A DNA stretch of 64,000 nucleotides from DASVVT01 sp036386415 (GTDB taxonomy: Bacteria; Acidobacteriota; Blastocatellia; Pyrinomonadales; Pyrinomonadaceae): the NCBI GenBank assembly GCA_036386415.1, contig DASVVT010000067.1, positions 48,861 through 112,860 of the forward strand. The letters run 5' to 3'. Positions within the stretch are counted from its first letter, which is position 1. Each line of letters opens with the position of its first letter. A program made the position numbers and the translations under genes. Positions 23,384 to 33,103 of this stretch are shown piece by piece. The notes below the pieces were generated by a model, which searched no databases, was not told the DNA's origin, and saw nothing but the letters and a program-made list of their open reading frames with translations.

Positions 23384-24793
23384 ATGCCTTTCACGCGCCT
23401 TGATCGTTACGTTGATCGACACGCTCGCGCCTTTACGGAGCGGCTGCAACGCTTGTGTCGCATGCCGTCTGTGGCGGCGCGCGGGACGGGGATGCGCGCC
23501 ATGGCCGAGGCGGTTGAACAGTTGATGCGCCGCGCGGGCGCGGGCACGCGCTCGATCAAGGTGGGCAGCGGCTATCCGATCCTCTATGGCGAGTGTGGGG
23601 CAGGCCAGCGCAGCGTCGTCGTCTACGGGCATTACGACGTGCAGCCCGTCGGACATCTGACGGAATGGTCTTCCGGGCCTTTCGCCGCCGCCATCACAGA
23701 CGGCAAGCTCTATGCGCGCGGCGCATCCAACAGCAAGGGCGATCTGGTCGCGCGCCTGGCGGCGGTCGAAGCCTATCAGAAGACCTACGGCAAGCTGCCC
23801 GTCTGCCTGCGCCTGGTCTTCGAGGGCGAAGCGGGTTTGGGCAGCCCCAGCCTCTATCGCTTCACACAGGAGCACGCAGACATGCTGCGCGCCGAAGGCT
23901 GCATCTGGGACGAAGGTTACAAGGATACAACGGAGCGTCCGGTCATCAGTCTCGGTTTCAAAGGCATCACCTTCGTAGAATTGCATGTGCACGGCGCGCG
24001 CTCTGATATTCATTCAAAGTGGGGCGCGATTGTGCCCAATCCCGCGTGGCGTCTGGTGCAGGCGCTCTCGACGATCATGTCCCCGAAGGGTGTCATCATG
24101 ATTGACGGCTTCTCCTCTCACGTCGCGCCCATTGACACGGAAGACGCTGAGGCGCTGAAGCAGATAGAGCTGGACGAGGCAGGTCTCAAGCGCGAGTTTC
24201 GCATCCAGAGCTGGGTGCGCGGGATGAAAGGGCAGGCGCTCGTCAAAGAGCACATCTTCGGCCCGACCTGTACGATCTGCGGCATCAAGACCGGGCATAC
24301 GGAGGCTGGCCCCAAGACCGTGCTGCCTAGTTCGGCGATGGCGCGCCTTGATTTCCGTCTCGTCCCAGACCTGACGCCCGCCCTGGTCGTCCAACTTCTG
24401 CGCGAGCACCTGGACGTGCGCGGCTTCAAGGATATAGAGATCATAGAGCTTGGCAGCCAGCCGGTCGCCAAATCTTCCCCGCAAAGCTGGGTCGCGCGCG
24501 CAGCCATCGAATCCGCGCCGGAGGTCTACAACGTCGAGCCGATCATCTACCCGATAGACCCTTCGAGCGGCCCCGTCGGCTCAGTCTGCGGCGTCTCCTC
24601 GCCGCCCACACCCGCCGTCTCTTTCGGCACGAGCTACGCGGGCTCGAACCCGCACGGCCCGGACGAGAACATACGCATCGACGATTTTTTGCAAAGTATC
24701 AAGTTCTTCAGCCGCGTCATCCATCACCTCGGCCAACATAAGAACAAAAGCGCCATCCGTAGCTCGCAAGATGCGACCCGCTCCGCCGGATGA
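23384..24793 (+). CDS. M20-family peptidase homologue lacking key catalytic residues
   Basis: 469 residues with the M20 dipeptidase/CNDP architecture: catalytic domain, dimerisation lid (about 200-370), catalytic domain. YGHYDVQPV (about 85-93) keeps the first His/Asp pair, and DIHSKWGAIVPNPA and a late GSNPHGPDENI keep two His. The bridging-Asp motif reads RGASNSKGD, with Asn116 in place of Asp. The Glu-Glu pair (general base plus metal ligand, expected before GS in EGxEExGS) is EGEAGLGS, i.e. Ala150-Gly151. As written it should not be an ordinary dinuclear zinc peptidase. It may be a binding protein or use other chemistry. Confidence 0.8.
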   Translation: MPFTRLDRYVDRHARAFTERLQRLCRMPSVAARGTGMRAMAEAVEQLMRRAGAGTRSIKVGSGYPILYGECGAGQRSVVVYGHYDVQPVGHLTEWSSGPFAAAITDGKLYARGASNSKGDLVARLAAVEAYQKTYGKLPVCLRLVFEGEAGLGSPSLYRFTQEHADMLRAEGCIWDEGYKDTTERPVISLGFKGITFVELHVHGARSDIHSKWGAIVPNPAWRLVQALSTIMSPKGVIMIDGFSSHVAPIDTEDAEALKQIELDEAGLKREFRIQSWVRGMKGQALVKEHIFGPTCTICGIKTGHTEAGPKTVLPSSAMARLDFRLVPDLTPALVVQLLREHLDVRGFKDIEIIELGSQPVAKSSPQSWVARAAIESAPEVYNVEPIIYPIDPSSGPVGSVCGVSSPPTPAVSFGTSYAGSNPHGPDENIRIDDFLQSIKFFSRVIHHLGQHKNKSAIRSSQDATRSAG

Positions 24794-24825
24794 ACTTGCC
24801 ATCTGCGACGGTGAAGTTATACAAA

Positions 24826-24970
24826 AGTAGACAGTAGACAGTAGTCAGTAGCCAGTAGGAAGAACAGGACATGTACGCCCTGTTGTCTCCTATAATTGAG
24901 AAGCTCAGCACGAAAACGCATCAATGGATTTTCTTTTCTACTGGCTACTGACTACTGTCTACTGTCTACT
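24826..24970. repeat. Fold-back repeat, family A-i copy 2
   Basis: Arms AGTAGACAGTAGACAGTAGT... and ...CTACTGACTACTGTCTACTG. The core carries AAGCTCAGCACGAAAACGCA and TCAATGGATTTTCTTTTCTA, nearly matching the copies at 13434 and 26981. It ends 5 bases before the ligA ATG. Confidence 0.85.
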
Positions 24971-24975
24971 TCCTT

Positions 24976-26979
24976 ATGAGCAAATCACGCGAGATCGAGA
25001 GCCTGCGCGAAGAGATTCGCCGCCACGAAGAGCTTTACTATGTACACGCCGACCCGGAGATTTCCGACGTTGAGTATGACGCGCTCCTGGTGCGCCTTGA
25101 GCAACTGGAATCGGAATACCCCGAGCTGGTCACGCCGGACAGCCCGACGCAGCGCGTCGGAGGCCGCCCCGCCGAAGGATTCGACGAGTACGTGCATCGT
25201 CGCCCGATGCTCTCGCTCGACAACAGCTACAACATAGATGATCTGCGCGCCTTCGATGAACGCTGCCGACGGCTGGCCGACGGGCGCAATCTTGAATATG
25301 TGGCCGAGCTGAAGATCGACGGGCTCTCCATCGCGCTGCACTACGAGGGGGGCGTGCTCGTGCGCGGTGTGACGCGCGGCGATGGCCGTCGTGGCGAGGA
25401 CGTGACGCAGAACGTACGCACTATTCGCAGCGTCCCCCTGCGGCTCAAGTCCGTGGATGCGAAGGTGGGCGCAGACGTGGAAGTGCGCGGCGAAGCCTAC
25501 CTCTCGCGCCGCATCTTCGAGAAGATCAACGCCGAGCGTGAAGAAGAGGGCGCACCGCGCTTCGCCAACCCGCGCAATGCGGCGGCAGGCACGATCCGCC
25601 AGCTAGACCCGCGTATCGTCGCCGCGCGCCGTCTCGACATGTTCCCTTACGATGTCATCACGGGCGAGCGTAAACCCTTTGCGACCCACTGGGAATCCTT
25701 CGAGTGGCTTGAGCGCTCAGGCTTTCACGTCAACCCGCATCGCCGCCTGTGCGCTTCGATTGAAGAGGTCATAGACTTCTGTAACGAGATGGAGGGCGAG
25801 CGCGACGCGCTCGACTACGAGATCGACGGCGTCGTGGTGAAAGTGAATTCCACTGCGCTGCAAGACGAGTTCGGCGCGACGACGAAAGCCCCGCGCTGGG
25901 CTATCGCCTACAAGTACCCGGCGCGGCAGGCGACCACGCAGGTTCTCTCAATCGTCGTCCAGGTCGGGCGCACGGGCGCGCTCACGCCCGTCGCCAATCT
26001 ACAGCCGGTGCAGCTAGCTGGCACGACGGTCGCCCGCGCCACGCTGCACAACGAAGACGAGATCAAGCGGCTGGGCGTGCGCGTGGGCGACTGGGTGCTG
26101 ATCGAAAAGAGCGGCGAGATCATTCCGAAGGTCATCAAGGTGATTGAATCCCGACGCACAGGCGCGGAAAAAGCTTTTCGCATGCCGAAGAAGTGTCCCG
26201 TGTGCGGCGGGCTCGTGTCGCGTCCTGAAGGTGAAGCGGTGGCGCGTTGTGTGGCCGCCGATTGCGCGGCACAGCTCAAAGCACGCCTGCTCCATTTCGC
26301 TTCGCGCCGCGCGATGCGCATAGAGGGTCTGGGCGAAGCGCTGGTCGAGCAGTTGGTGAGCAAGGGCATGGTTCGCGATGTCGGCGATCTCTACCGGTTA
26401 CAACTTGAGGACGTGGCGGCGCTTGAGCGCATGGCAGAGAAGTCTGCCTCCAACCTCATGGCGCAGATCGAAGCGAGCAAGTCGCGCGAGCTTCCCTCTC
26501 TCGTCTACGGTCTCGGCATACGCCACGTCGGCGAGCGTACCGCCGCGATTCTCGCGCGCCACTTCCATTCGCTCGAAGGTCTCGCCCGAGCGAGCGTCGA
26601 AGAGCTGGATGCCGTTCACGAGATCGGACTCACGGTCGCCGAGAGCGTGCGCGACTGGTTTGACGATCCGGGCAACCTGGCGCTCTGCGAGAGATTGCGA
26701 AAGGAGGGCGTCAGGACAGAGCTTGAACGCGGCGCAGCGGAGGCGCACACGGAGGCTTTCGCGGGCAAACAGTTTGTGCTGACCGGAAAGCTTGAGAGCC
26801 TTACGCGCGACGAAGCGCGCGCATTGATCGAAGCGCGCGGCGGGCGCGTCACCTCTACCGTCAGCAAAAAGACGGATTACGTCGTCGCGGGCGAAGATGC
26901 CGGATCGAAACTCGACAAGGCCGTCGCGCTCGGCCTTCAGGTGATTGATGAAACAGCGCTCAGGGAAATGCTAAACTGA
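24976..26979 (+). CDS. ligA: NAD+-dependent DNA ligase LigA
   Basis: 667 residues, the normal length. It seals nicks in replication and repair using NAD+. Domain Ia (LREEIRRHEELYYVHADPEI, about 10-29) binds NMN. The adenylation active-site lysine is in ELKIDGLS (Lys113), followed by the nucleotidyltransferase motifs (RGDGRRGEDVTQNVRTI; EVRGEAYL). An OB fold precedes a four-Cys zinc finger (CPVCGG...CVAADC, about 408-431). Helix-hairpin-helix repeats and a C-terminal BRCT domain (FAGKQFVLTGKLESLTRDEA, about 594-613) complete it. The gene is enclosed by two A-i repeats; the stop is immediately followed by the downstream copy. Confidence 0.98.
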   Translation: MSKSREIESLREEIRRHEELYYVHADPEISDVEYDALLVRLEQLESEYPELVTPDSPTQRVGGRPAEGFDEYVHRRPMLSLDNSYNIDDLRAFDERCRRLADGRNLEYVAELKIDGLSIALHYEGGVLVRGVTRGDGRRGEDVTQNVRTIRSVPLRLKSVDAKVGADVEVRGEAYLSRRIFEKINAEREEEGAPRFANPRNAAAGTIRQLDPRIVAARRLDMFPYDVITGERKPFATHWESFEWLERSGFHVNPHRRLCASIEEVIDFCNEMEGERDALDYEIDGVVVKVNSTALQDEFGATTKAPRWAIAYKYPARQATTQVLSIVVQVGRTGALTPVANLQPVQLAGTTVARATLHNEDEIKRLGVRVGDWVLIEKSGEIIPKVIKVIESRRTGAEKAFRMPKKCPVCGGLVSRPEGEAVARCVAADCAAQLKARLLHFASRRAMRIEGLGEALVEQLVSKGMVRDVGDLYRLQLEDVAALERMAEKSASNLMAQIEASKSRELPSLVYGLGIRHVGERTAAILARHFHSLEGLARASVEELDAVHEIGLTVAESVRDWFDDPGNLALCERLRKEGVRTELERGAAEAHTEAFAGKQFVLTGKLESLTRDEARALIEARGGRVTSTVSKKTDYVVAGEDAGSKLDKAVALGLQVIDETALREMLN

Positions 26980-26980
26980 A

Positions 26981-27102
26981 AGTAGACAGTAGTCAGTAGT
27001 CAGTAGAAAGAAAAACCCTGAGTGGTAAGCTTTGCTGTCTACTTTGATTCAAAGGCTCAGCACGAAAACAGATCGACGGATTTTCTTTTCTACTGGCTAC
27101 TG
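26981..27102. repeat. Fold-back repeat, family A-i copy 3, right arm shortened
   Basis: The left arm is AGTAGACAGTAGTCAGTAGT..., and the core contains TTTGCTGTCTACTTTGATTC and AAAGGCTCAGCACGAAAACA. The right arm is cut to CTACTGGCTACTGG and runs into the ribosome-binding site of the next gene. An ORF through the core lengthens that gene artificially. Confidence 0.85.
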
Positions 27103-27111
27103 GAGATGACA

Positions 27112-27549
27112 ATGTCAACAACGAATCGGACGAATAAGCTAGAACTCGTGTACACGCTCTTTTGCGACGATGTGCGGCTTGAGGTCGGCAACAAGCTTTC
27201 ACTGATGGGTGTCTTTCAAAATATCACGGTGCCGCGACTGCCTTTCGCGCTCATCAAGTTCGCCATCGTCAACCAGTGGCGCGGGGAAGGGACGTACCAG
27301 TCGGAAGTGCGTATTCTGACGCCAGATCGCCAGCAGTTTCTGGCCGCCTCACAGCCGACCACCATAGAGCTTCAGACGGGCGGCTTTGCCGGTAACATCA
27401 GCTTCTTCGTCAGCATCACTTTTCCCGTCGCCGGGCAGTACTGGGTGCAGACGCTCATCGACTCTAAACTCTTCGACGAGCAGCCCCTCACGGTCGTTGA
27501 CGCGCGCTCCGAGCAGGCCGACGACTCTATCTCGGATGCCATCAATTAA
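27112..27549 (+). CDS. Small conserved protein, DUF6941-like
   Basis: 145 residues from the ATG at 27112, chosen because GGAG lies 7 bases before it; upstream in-frame codons belong to repeat A-i. Beta-rich, no signal peptide: LVYTLFCDDVRLEVGNKLSL, then GVFQNITVPRLPFALIKFAI and a late PVAGQYWVQTLID. The pattern resembles DUF6941-type proteins of unknown function; this assignment is from memory of the family look and is tentative. The C-terminal tail is acidic. Confidence 0.65.
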   Translation: MSTTNRTNKLELVYTLFCDDVRLEVGNKLSLMGVFQNITVPRLPFALIKFAIVNQWRGEGTYQSEVRILTPDRQQFLAASQPTTIELQTGGFAGNISFFVSITFPVAGQYWVQTLIDSKLFDEQPLTVVDARSEQADDSISDAIN

Positions 27550-28016
27550 AGAGAGCAAAGAGATCAAAGCCAAAATTACGAGTCACCTTCTAGTCCCGAT
27601 CCAGGGAGGGACACCTCCGACGACCTTTGCGGTTTCACCTTTGCGCCAGCAGGGCCGCAGAAAACTGAGCTCCGCTGCCTGGGCCACCACCCCGCTTATT
27701 CTATCTCTCGCCTGCGCTCCCCTATTTTCATTGACAAATACTATCGGATAGTAGTAGTGTTGCGCGCAACCAAAGGTTCGTGTAAGGGAAGACTGCTCCT
27801 CTTGAAGTAGGATTTCTCCTGCACCGCTGCACTAAATAATTTCCTAAAGAGCAGAGTTAGGTTGATCGTCCCCCAATCAACGAAGAGCGGGCATCTCCGA
27901 GATTCTGTCGAGATGCGTTCTTCTTCTTATGCCGCTCGGGCCATCGTCCTGTGCGGAACGCTCCCAGTCTGTTCCACTCCAAGCAAGACCCAAACAACCC
28001 CCAGGAGGGCAAGCTT
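27550..28016. other. Long gap before the secreted propeller protein
   Basis: 467 bases without a convincing gene. The main content is a promoter-like TTGACA with an overlapping palindrome (27731-27753) and a well-placed AGGAGGG at about 28002. The segment from 27755 to 28000 has no repeat family and no recognisable RNA. Confidence 0.4.
27731..27753 (+). promoter_or_regulatory. -35-like element with overlapping palindromic operator
   Basis: TTGACA (27731-27736) is followed by TACTATCGGATAGTA (27739-27753), a 7-bp-armed perfect palindrome around one base. A dimeric repressor could cover this promoter region. The -10 is weak and could not be placed with confidence. Confidence 0.4.
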
Positions 28017-31000
28017 ATGAAGACCAAAAGATTGGTGATGTTGTCGGCCATTGCGACAGCATTGTTTCTACTGACATGGAATTTCGTGCCGCGCGCCTCG
28101 AGTCATGCGCGACCCGAAGGCAAGACCGCTCAACAGGATCAGCCCCAACAGGATCGAAGCGGCGACCAGAGCAAGATTTTTGATAAAGCACTCACTAGAA
28201 TGCTCGAAAGGATCGGCACAAAGGACGAAGGTGCTGTCGGAGCATCCTTACTCAAGGCCGAGACGGACGCAGAGGAGGGTGACGACCCGGATTTGCCTCC
28301 CGGTATGGCCGGAAGAATAGATAAAGAGGCCTACTTGCGCCTGCGCGCCGACTACATAGATATGCTGCGCGGCGGGCCGCTCGAGAACTACGAAGCTCGC
28401 GACCAGGCCATCAAGCAGATGGAAATTCAGGAGAAGGCTATCAGAGAGCGGGCCAGGCGCCTGGGTTTTGATGCGCCGTCGCTCTTGCTGAGCACTACGA
28501 ATTGGACGCCGATTGGCCCGGCTCCGATCCCCAACGGGCAGACCAGTAGTATCTCTGTGCCCGTCAGCGGGCGCACCATCTCCATCGCTGTCCATCCCAC
28601 CGACCCCAATACTGTTTACGTCGGGACGGCGCAGGGCGGACTCTACAAGTCCACGGACGGCGGCGCGAACTGGACGGCGCTCTTTGACTTTCAGCTTGAA
28701 ACGCTCGCCATCGGGGCGCTCACCATCGACCCCGTAGACAGCAGCATCGTGTACGTGGGCACGGGCGAGCCGAATCTCTCGGCTGACAGCTTTGCCGGTC
28801 GCGGTGTTTACATCATCAGAAATGCTAACTCCACAAGCCCGACGCTGACCGGCCCCTTTCGCCTTAACGGCCTCGGCAATGACGTTTTCAGCGCGCGCTC
28901 CGTCGGGCGGATTGTGGTCAATCCGCAGGATAACAACACCATCTTCGTGTGTACGACCAACGGCACGGGCGGCAATCCGAACACGGGAGTCGCTAATCCC
29001 CCGCCGCGCGGCATCTATCGCTCGACGAACGCGCAATCGGCCACCCCGACCTTTGAACAGATTCAGATTACAGGCATCACCCCAACTCCAAACGACCGGA
29101 GCGTCGTGGACATGGTCATGGATCCCGGTAATCCGAACCTTTTGATCGCCACGGTCATAGGCGCGGCCAGCGACGGCGGTATCTACCGCACGACCAACGC
29201 GCTCGACCCTGCGCCGACCTTCACGCGCGCGCGCACCTTGCCCGACGGCTCGACCAACGGGCGCGCGGAACTTTACCTTAACAGGAATGGCTCGTCAGTG
29301 ACGGTCTACGCTGCCACGGGTGAGACCTCCACGGCGGCGCTCGGCGGCCCGGCTTGCGCTACGACGCGCTCCGGCCTGGTGACAAGATCGACGGACGCTG
29401 GCGTGACGTGGTCTGCGCCGCTTCCAGGCTCAACGGGCTTCTGCGGCGGTCAGTGCTTCTACGACATCGCCATCGCGGTGACGCCCGATAACCAGACCAT
29501 ACACCTCGGCGGCGCGGCGCAGGGAGGCGCAGGCTCCTGCCTGATTGATGTCATGAAGCGCTCGACCAATGGCGGGGCGAGCTTCGCGCGCAACGACGTC
29601 TCGCTCCACGCCGACGAGCACGCGCTCGCCATCGCCCCCTCGAACCCGAGCGTGGTTTACACGGGCAGCGACGGAGGCATCTGGCGCTCGACCAACAACG
29701 GCACCAACTGGACGAGCCTCAACACCATGAGCTTCAGCGCCACACAGTTCCAGAGCCTCGCCGTGCATCCTTTCGACAGGTGGTTTACCATCGGCGGCAC
29801 GCAGGACAACGGAACCAATTGTCTGGCGGCAGACGGCGTAACGTGGTTCAACTGCCGGGGCGGTGATGGCGGCTACACGCTCATCGACGACAACGCCTTC
29901 GACACGACCAACGTCACGATGTACCACACCTTCTTTAACCAGACCAACTCGCAGATCCGTTTCGAGCGCGCCGACAACACAGGCTTCGCGTGGTTAAACC
30001 GTGGCTGCACCGGCACGGGCACTGGTAACGGCATCAACTGCGGCAACGCCGTCCTCTTCTACGCCCCGATGGCACAGGGGCCAGGCAATCCCAATACGAT
30101 CTACTTCGGCACGGATCGCCTCTATCGCTCGACCAACCGAGGCGACACGAACGTGATCGTCAGCCAGTCGCCGCTCGTGCCTGTCAACGCCACACAGGGC
30201 GTGGTGCTCACGACCATCGGCATCTCGCCGCAGGATGACAACGTACGAATCGTCGGTCTGCGCAACGGCCAGGTCTTCGCGACGACGACCGGCTCTTCGA
30301 CGCTGACTGACGTCACTGGCGCGAATTTCCCCGCGCCCAACCCCCTCGACCCGTCACGCAAGTCCATCGGGCGCGCCGTGATCGATCCGAACAACAAGTT
30401 TACAGCCTACATCACTTTCACCAGCTTCGGCGTTCCTGCCGGTCAGCACATCTTCAAAACCACAGACTTGAACAGTGCGACGCCGACGTGGACACCGGCT
30501 GGCAACGGCATCCCGGATGTGCCCGTTGACGTTCTTGTCGTTGACCCGCAGGACTCCAACTCGCTCTACGCGGGCACGGACATCGGCGTCTATCATTCAA
30601 GCGATGGCGGCGCAAACTGGAGTCCGTACGGCACGGGGCTGCCGCGCGTGGCCGTCTTCGACGCGAAGATCTCCAACGTGCAGCGCATCCTGCGCATCGC
30701 GACTCACGGTCGCGGAATGTATGAGATCGAAATCCCGGGACAGAAGCTGCCGATCACGCGCAGCGGCGGCTCGAATCTTGTTTACGAGGGATGCGCGCCG
30801 GGCAACGGTGCGATTGATCCGGGCGAGGACGTGACGGTCAGCTTCGGCGTGAGCAACATCGGAGCCGGGCCGACCACTAATCTCGTCGTGACACTGCTTC
30901 CGACGGGCGGCGTCACGCCGCACAGTGGCCCACAAAGCTACGGCGCGATACCCGCTGGCGCGACCGTCTTTAAGGACTTCAACCTGACGGCCAGTGGTAG

Positions 31001-32984
31001 TTGCGGTGACACGATTACACTGACCTTCCACTTACAGGATGGAGACACAGACCTCGGCAACCTGACCGTCCAGTACACGCTGGGCGCGCTTGTCACAGGC
31101 ACTCCGGCCTTTACAGAGAACTTCGACAGCGTCACTGCGCCAGCGCTGCCGGGCGGTTGGACTACGAGCCAGACGGGCGGAGCGCCAGCGTGGGTCACCA
31201 CCACGTCGCCCAATGACACAGCCCCGAACTCGGCCTTTGGCGGCGGCGCAGCAGTTCCAGGCAGCAACAGCCTGGATTCGCCTGTCATCGCCATTCCGAC
31301 CGCGCCCACTATGGGAGTCAACCCCAGAGTGCAGTTGTCCTTCCGTAACAACTACAACACCGAAGGCGGCTTCGACGGCGGGGTGCTCGAAATCAGCATC
31401 AATGGCAGCCCGTTCGCAGACATTCTGGCCGCCGGTGGAACTTTCGAGACCGGAGGCTATAACACAAGCATCGGCGTCACAGACAGTGTGCTCACCGGAC
31501 GGCAAGCGTGGTCGGGAACCTCCAACGGGTTTATCGACACGAAGGTCAACCTGCCACCTGCTTCCTACGGCCAGAACGCGCAGTTCCGTTGGCGCACGGC
31601 CTACGATACGGGTACGCATCCGGCAAACGGCGGCATGCGCATCGACACGATCTCTGTCTACACAGTGACTCGTGTGTGCTGCGAGGGAGCTTGCATGCTC
31701 TCTTGCCCCTCGAACATCGAAGTCCCGAACGATCCCGGAATGTGCGGGGCGATTGTTAACTACCCGATGCCGACTTTCTCGGGTAATTGCGGCATGGTCA
31801 CTACCAGCCAGGCTTCCGGCACGTTCTTCCCCGTCGGCACGACGACGGTCACCGTCACCGGAACCAGATTCGACGGCAGTACGACCATGTGTTCGTTCGA
31901 CGTCAAAGTCAACGATGTCGAGTCTCCGACCGTTTCGCAGCCGACCGTTGACAAACCCATGCTGTGGCCTCCGAATCACACTATGAGGGATGTCACGGTC
32001 AACTACACGGCGACGGACAACTGTCCGTTCAACTGTGTGCTCAGCGTCACGAGCAACGAGCCCGTCAGCGGTACAGGCGACGGCGACACCGCTCCCGACT
32101 GGTTTATCGTCGATAACCATCACGTGCAACTGCGCGCGGAGCGGTCAGGGACGGGTGATGGACGCATCTACACCATCACAGTGACGTGCACGGACGCTTC
32201 AGGCCGCCAGACCGTGAAGACGACGACCGTCCGCGTGGCGCATAACATCAGCGGCCCCGCAAGCGGATCGGCCTTCAAGATCAACACCCCTGTCACGTTC
32301 ACGGGAACGTTCTGGGATGTTCCCGGCAAGACCCATACGGCCAAATGGCTGTTCGATAGCCTGACCACATCGGGCACAATCACCGAACCGACCAGCACCA
32401 GGGCCGGGACGGTGAAAGGCACTTACACCTTTACCAGTCCGGGGGTCTATAAAATCACCATGAACGTTACAGATAATACCGGCGCGACCACCTCGGTCAC
32501 CACAGCCGGTGATCTGGAGGCCATCGTGGTGATCTACGACCCGAACGGCAGCTACACGATAGGAGGCGGGTGGGTGACAGTGCCTGCGGGCTCCTATCCG
32601 GCCAACTCCAGCTTGACCGGCAAGTTAACCTTTGGATTCAACTCCAAGTACACCAATGCCAGTAATCCCAAGGGTGAAACGGAGATCAAGTTCAATCTCG
32701 GTGGCTTTGAATTCAATGCCCTGAACTATGATTACTTGTCCGTCTCAGGGGCCAAAGCGCAGTTCAAAGGCTTCGGCAAGGTCAACGGCTATTCGGGCTA
32801 CAACTTCGTCCTGACCGTCATTGACGGACAAGCGACAGGAGGTGGAGGAGTAGACAAGTTCCGGATCAAGGTCTGGAATAAGGCGACGGGCGCTGTCGTC
32901 TTCGATACTCAGAAGGGAGCGAGCGATGCCGCCAATCCGACCTTAGCGGTCGGGACAGGCAGCAGCATCGTTATCCAGAAGTAA
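28017..32984 (+). CDS. Large secreted beta-propeller / HYR / PKD protein
   Basis: 1655 residues from the ATG at 28017 (AGGAGGG 9 bases upstream). A signal peptide (TKRLVMLSAIATALFLLTWN) ends near residue 35. After a 130-residue charged linker come BNR/sortilin-like propeller blades, each with TDGGANWT- or STNNGTNW-type turns (about 185-900; e.g. VYVGTAQGGLYKSTDGGANW). Next are an Ig/CARDB-like region (about 930-1010) and a jelly-roll-like region. A Cys-bearing HYR domain follows (CPSNIEVPNDPGMCGAIVNY, about 1226-1300). A PKD-like domain (about 1405-1500) and a terminal beta domain complete it. It is probably an extracellular adhesin or glycan-binding protein; no catalytic residues can be assigned. 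A strong hairpin follows the stop. Confidence 0.85.
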   Translation: MKTKRLVMLSAIATALFLLTWNFVPRASSHARPEGKTAQQDQPQQDRSGDQSKIFDKALTRMLERIGTKDEGAVGASLLKAETDAEEGDDPDLPPGMAGRIDKEAYLRLRADYIDMLRGGPLENYEARDQAIKQMEIQEKAIRERARRLGFDAPSLLLSTTNWTPIGPAPIPNGQTSSISVPVSGRTISIAVHPTDPNTVYVGTAQGGLYKSTDGGANWTALFDFQLETLAIGALTIDPVDSSIVYVGTGEPNLSADSFAGRGVYIIRNANSTSPTLTGPFRLNGLGNDVFSARSVGRIVVNPQDNNTIFVCTTNGTGGNPNTGVANPPPRGIYRSTNAQSATPTFEQIQITGITPTPNDRSVVDMVMDPGNPNLLIATVIGAASDGGIYRTTNALDPAPTFTRARTLPDGSTNGRAELYLNRNGSSVTVYAATGETSTAALGGPACATTRSGLVTRSTDAGVTWSAPLPGSTGFCGGQCFYDIAIAVTPDNQTIHLGGAAQGGAGSCLIDVMKRSTNGGASFARNDVSLHADEHALAIAPSNPSVVYTGSDGGIWRSTNNGTNWTSLNTMSFSATQFQSLAVHPFDRWFTIGGTQDNGTNCLAADGVTWFNCRGGDGGYTLIDDNAFDTTNVTMYHTFFNQTNSQIRFERADNTGFAWLNRGCTGTGTGNGINCGNAVLFYAPMAQGPGNPNTIYFGTDRLYRSTNRGDTNVIVSQSPLVPVNATQGVVLTTIGISPQDDNVRIVGLRNGQVFATTTGSSTLTDVTGANFPAPNPLDPSRKSIGRAVIDPNNKFTAYITFTSFGVPAGQHIFKTTDLNSATPTWTPAGNGIPDVPVDVLVVDPQDSNSLYAGTDIGVYHSSDGGANWSPYGTGLPRVAVFDAKISNVQRILRIATHGRGMYEIEIPGQKLPITRSGGSNLVYEGCAPGNGAIDPGEDVTVSFGVSNIGAGPTTNLVVTLLPTGGVTPHSGPQSYGAIPAGATVFKDFNLTASGSCGDTITLTFHLQDGDTDLGNLTVQYTLGALVTGTPAFTENFDSVTAPALPGGWTTSQTGGAPAWVTTTSPNDTAPNSAFGGGAAVPGSNSLDSPVIAIPTAPTMGVNPRVQLSFRNNYNTEGGFDGGVLEISINGSPFADILAAGGTFETGGYNTSIGVTDSVLTGRQAWSGTSNGFIDTKVNLPPASYGQNAQFRWRTAYDTGTHPANGGMRIDTISVYTVTRVCCEGACMLSCPSNIEVPNDPGMCGAIVNYPMPTFSGNCGMVTTSQASGTFFPVGTTTVTVTGTRFDGSTTMCSFDVKVNDVESPTVSQPTVDKPMLWPPNHTMRDVTVNYTATDNCPFNCVLSVTSNEPVSGTGDGDTAPDWFIVDNHHVQLRAERSGTGDGRIYTITVTCTDASGRQTVKTTTVRVAHNISGPASGSAFKINTPVTFTGTFWDVPGKTHTAKWLFDSLTTSGTITEPTSTRAGTVKGTYTFTSPGVYKITMNVTDNTGATTSVTTAGDLEAIVVIYDPNGSYTIGGGWVTVPAGSYPANSSLTGKLTFGFNSKYTNASNPKGETEIKFNLGGFEFNALNYDYLSVSGAKAQFKGFGKVNGYSGYNFVLTVIDGQATGGGGVDKFRIKVWNKATGAVVFDTQKGASDAANPTLAVGTGSSIVIQK

Positions 32985-32996
32985 ACCCGCAACTCG

Positions 32997-33033
32997 ATAA
33001 CAGAGCGCTGGTCAAACCCCAGCGCTCTGTTAT
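32997..33033 (+). terminator. Terminator-like hairpin after the secreted propeller gene
   Basis: Perfect 15-bp stem ATAACAGAGCGCTGG / CCAGCGCTCTGTTAT with a 7-base loop, 12 bases after the stop. The T-run is weak. Confidence 0.75.
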
Positions 33034-33103
33034 TATCAAAGAATCGGAGGGTGGTTAGCCCGCAGTGCGAGCTGTGGGTCTAGACAAGATATACATATAG
33101 AGT

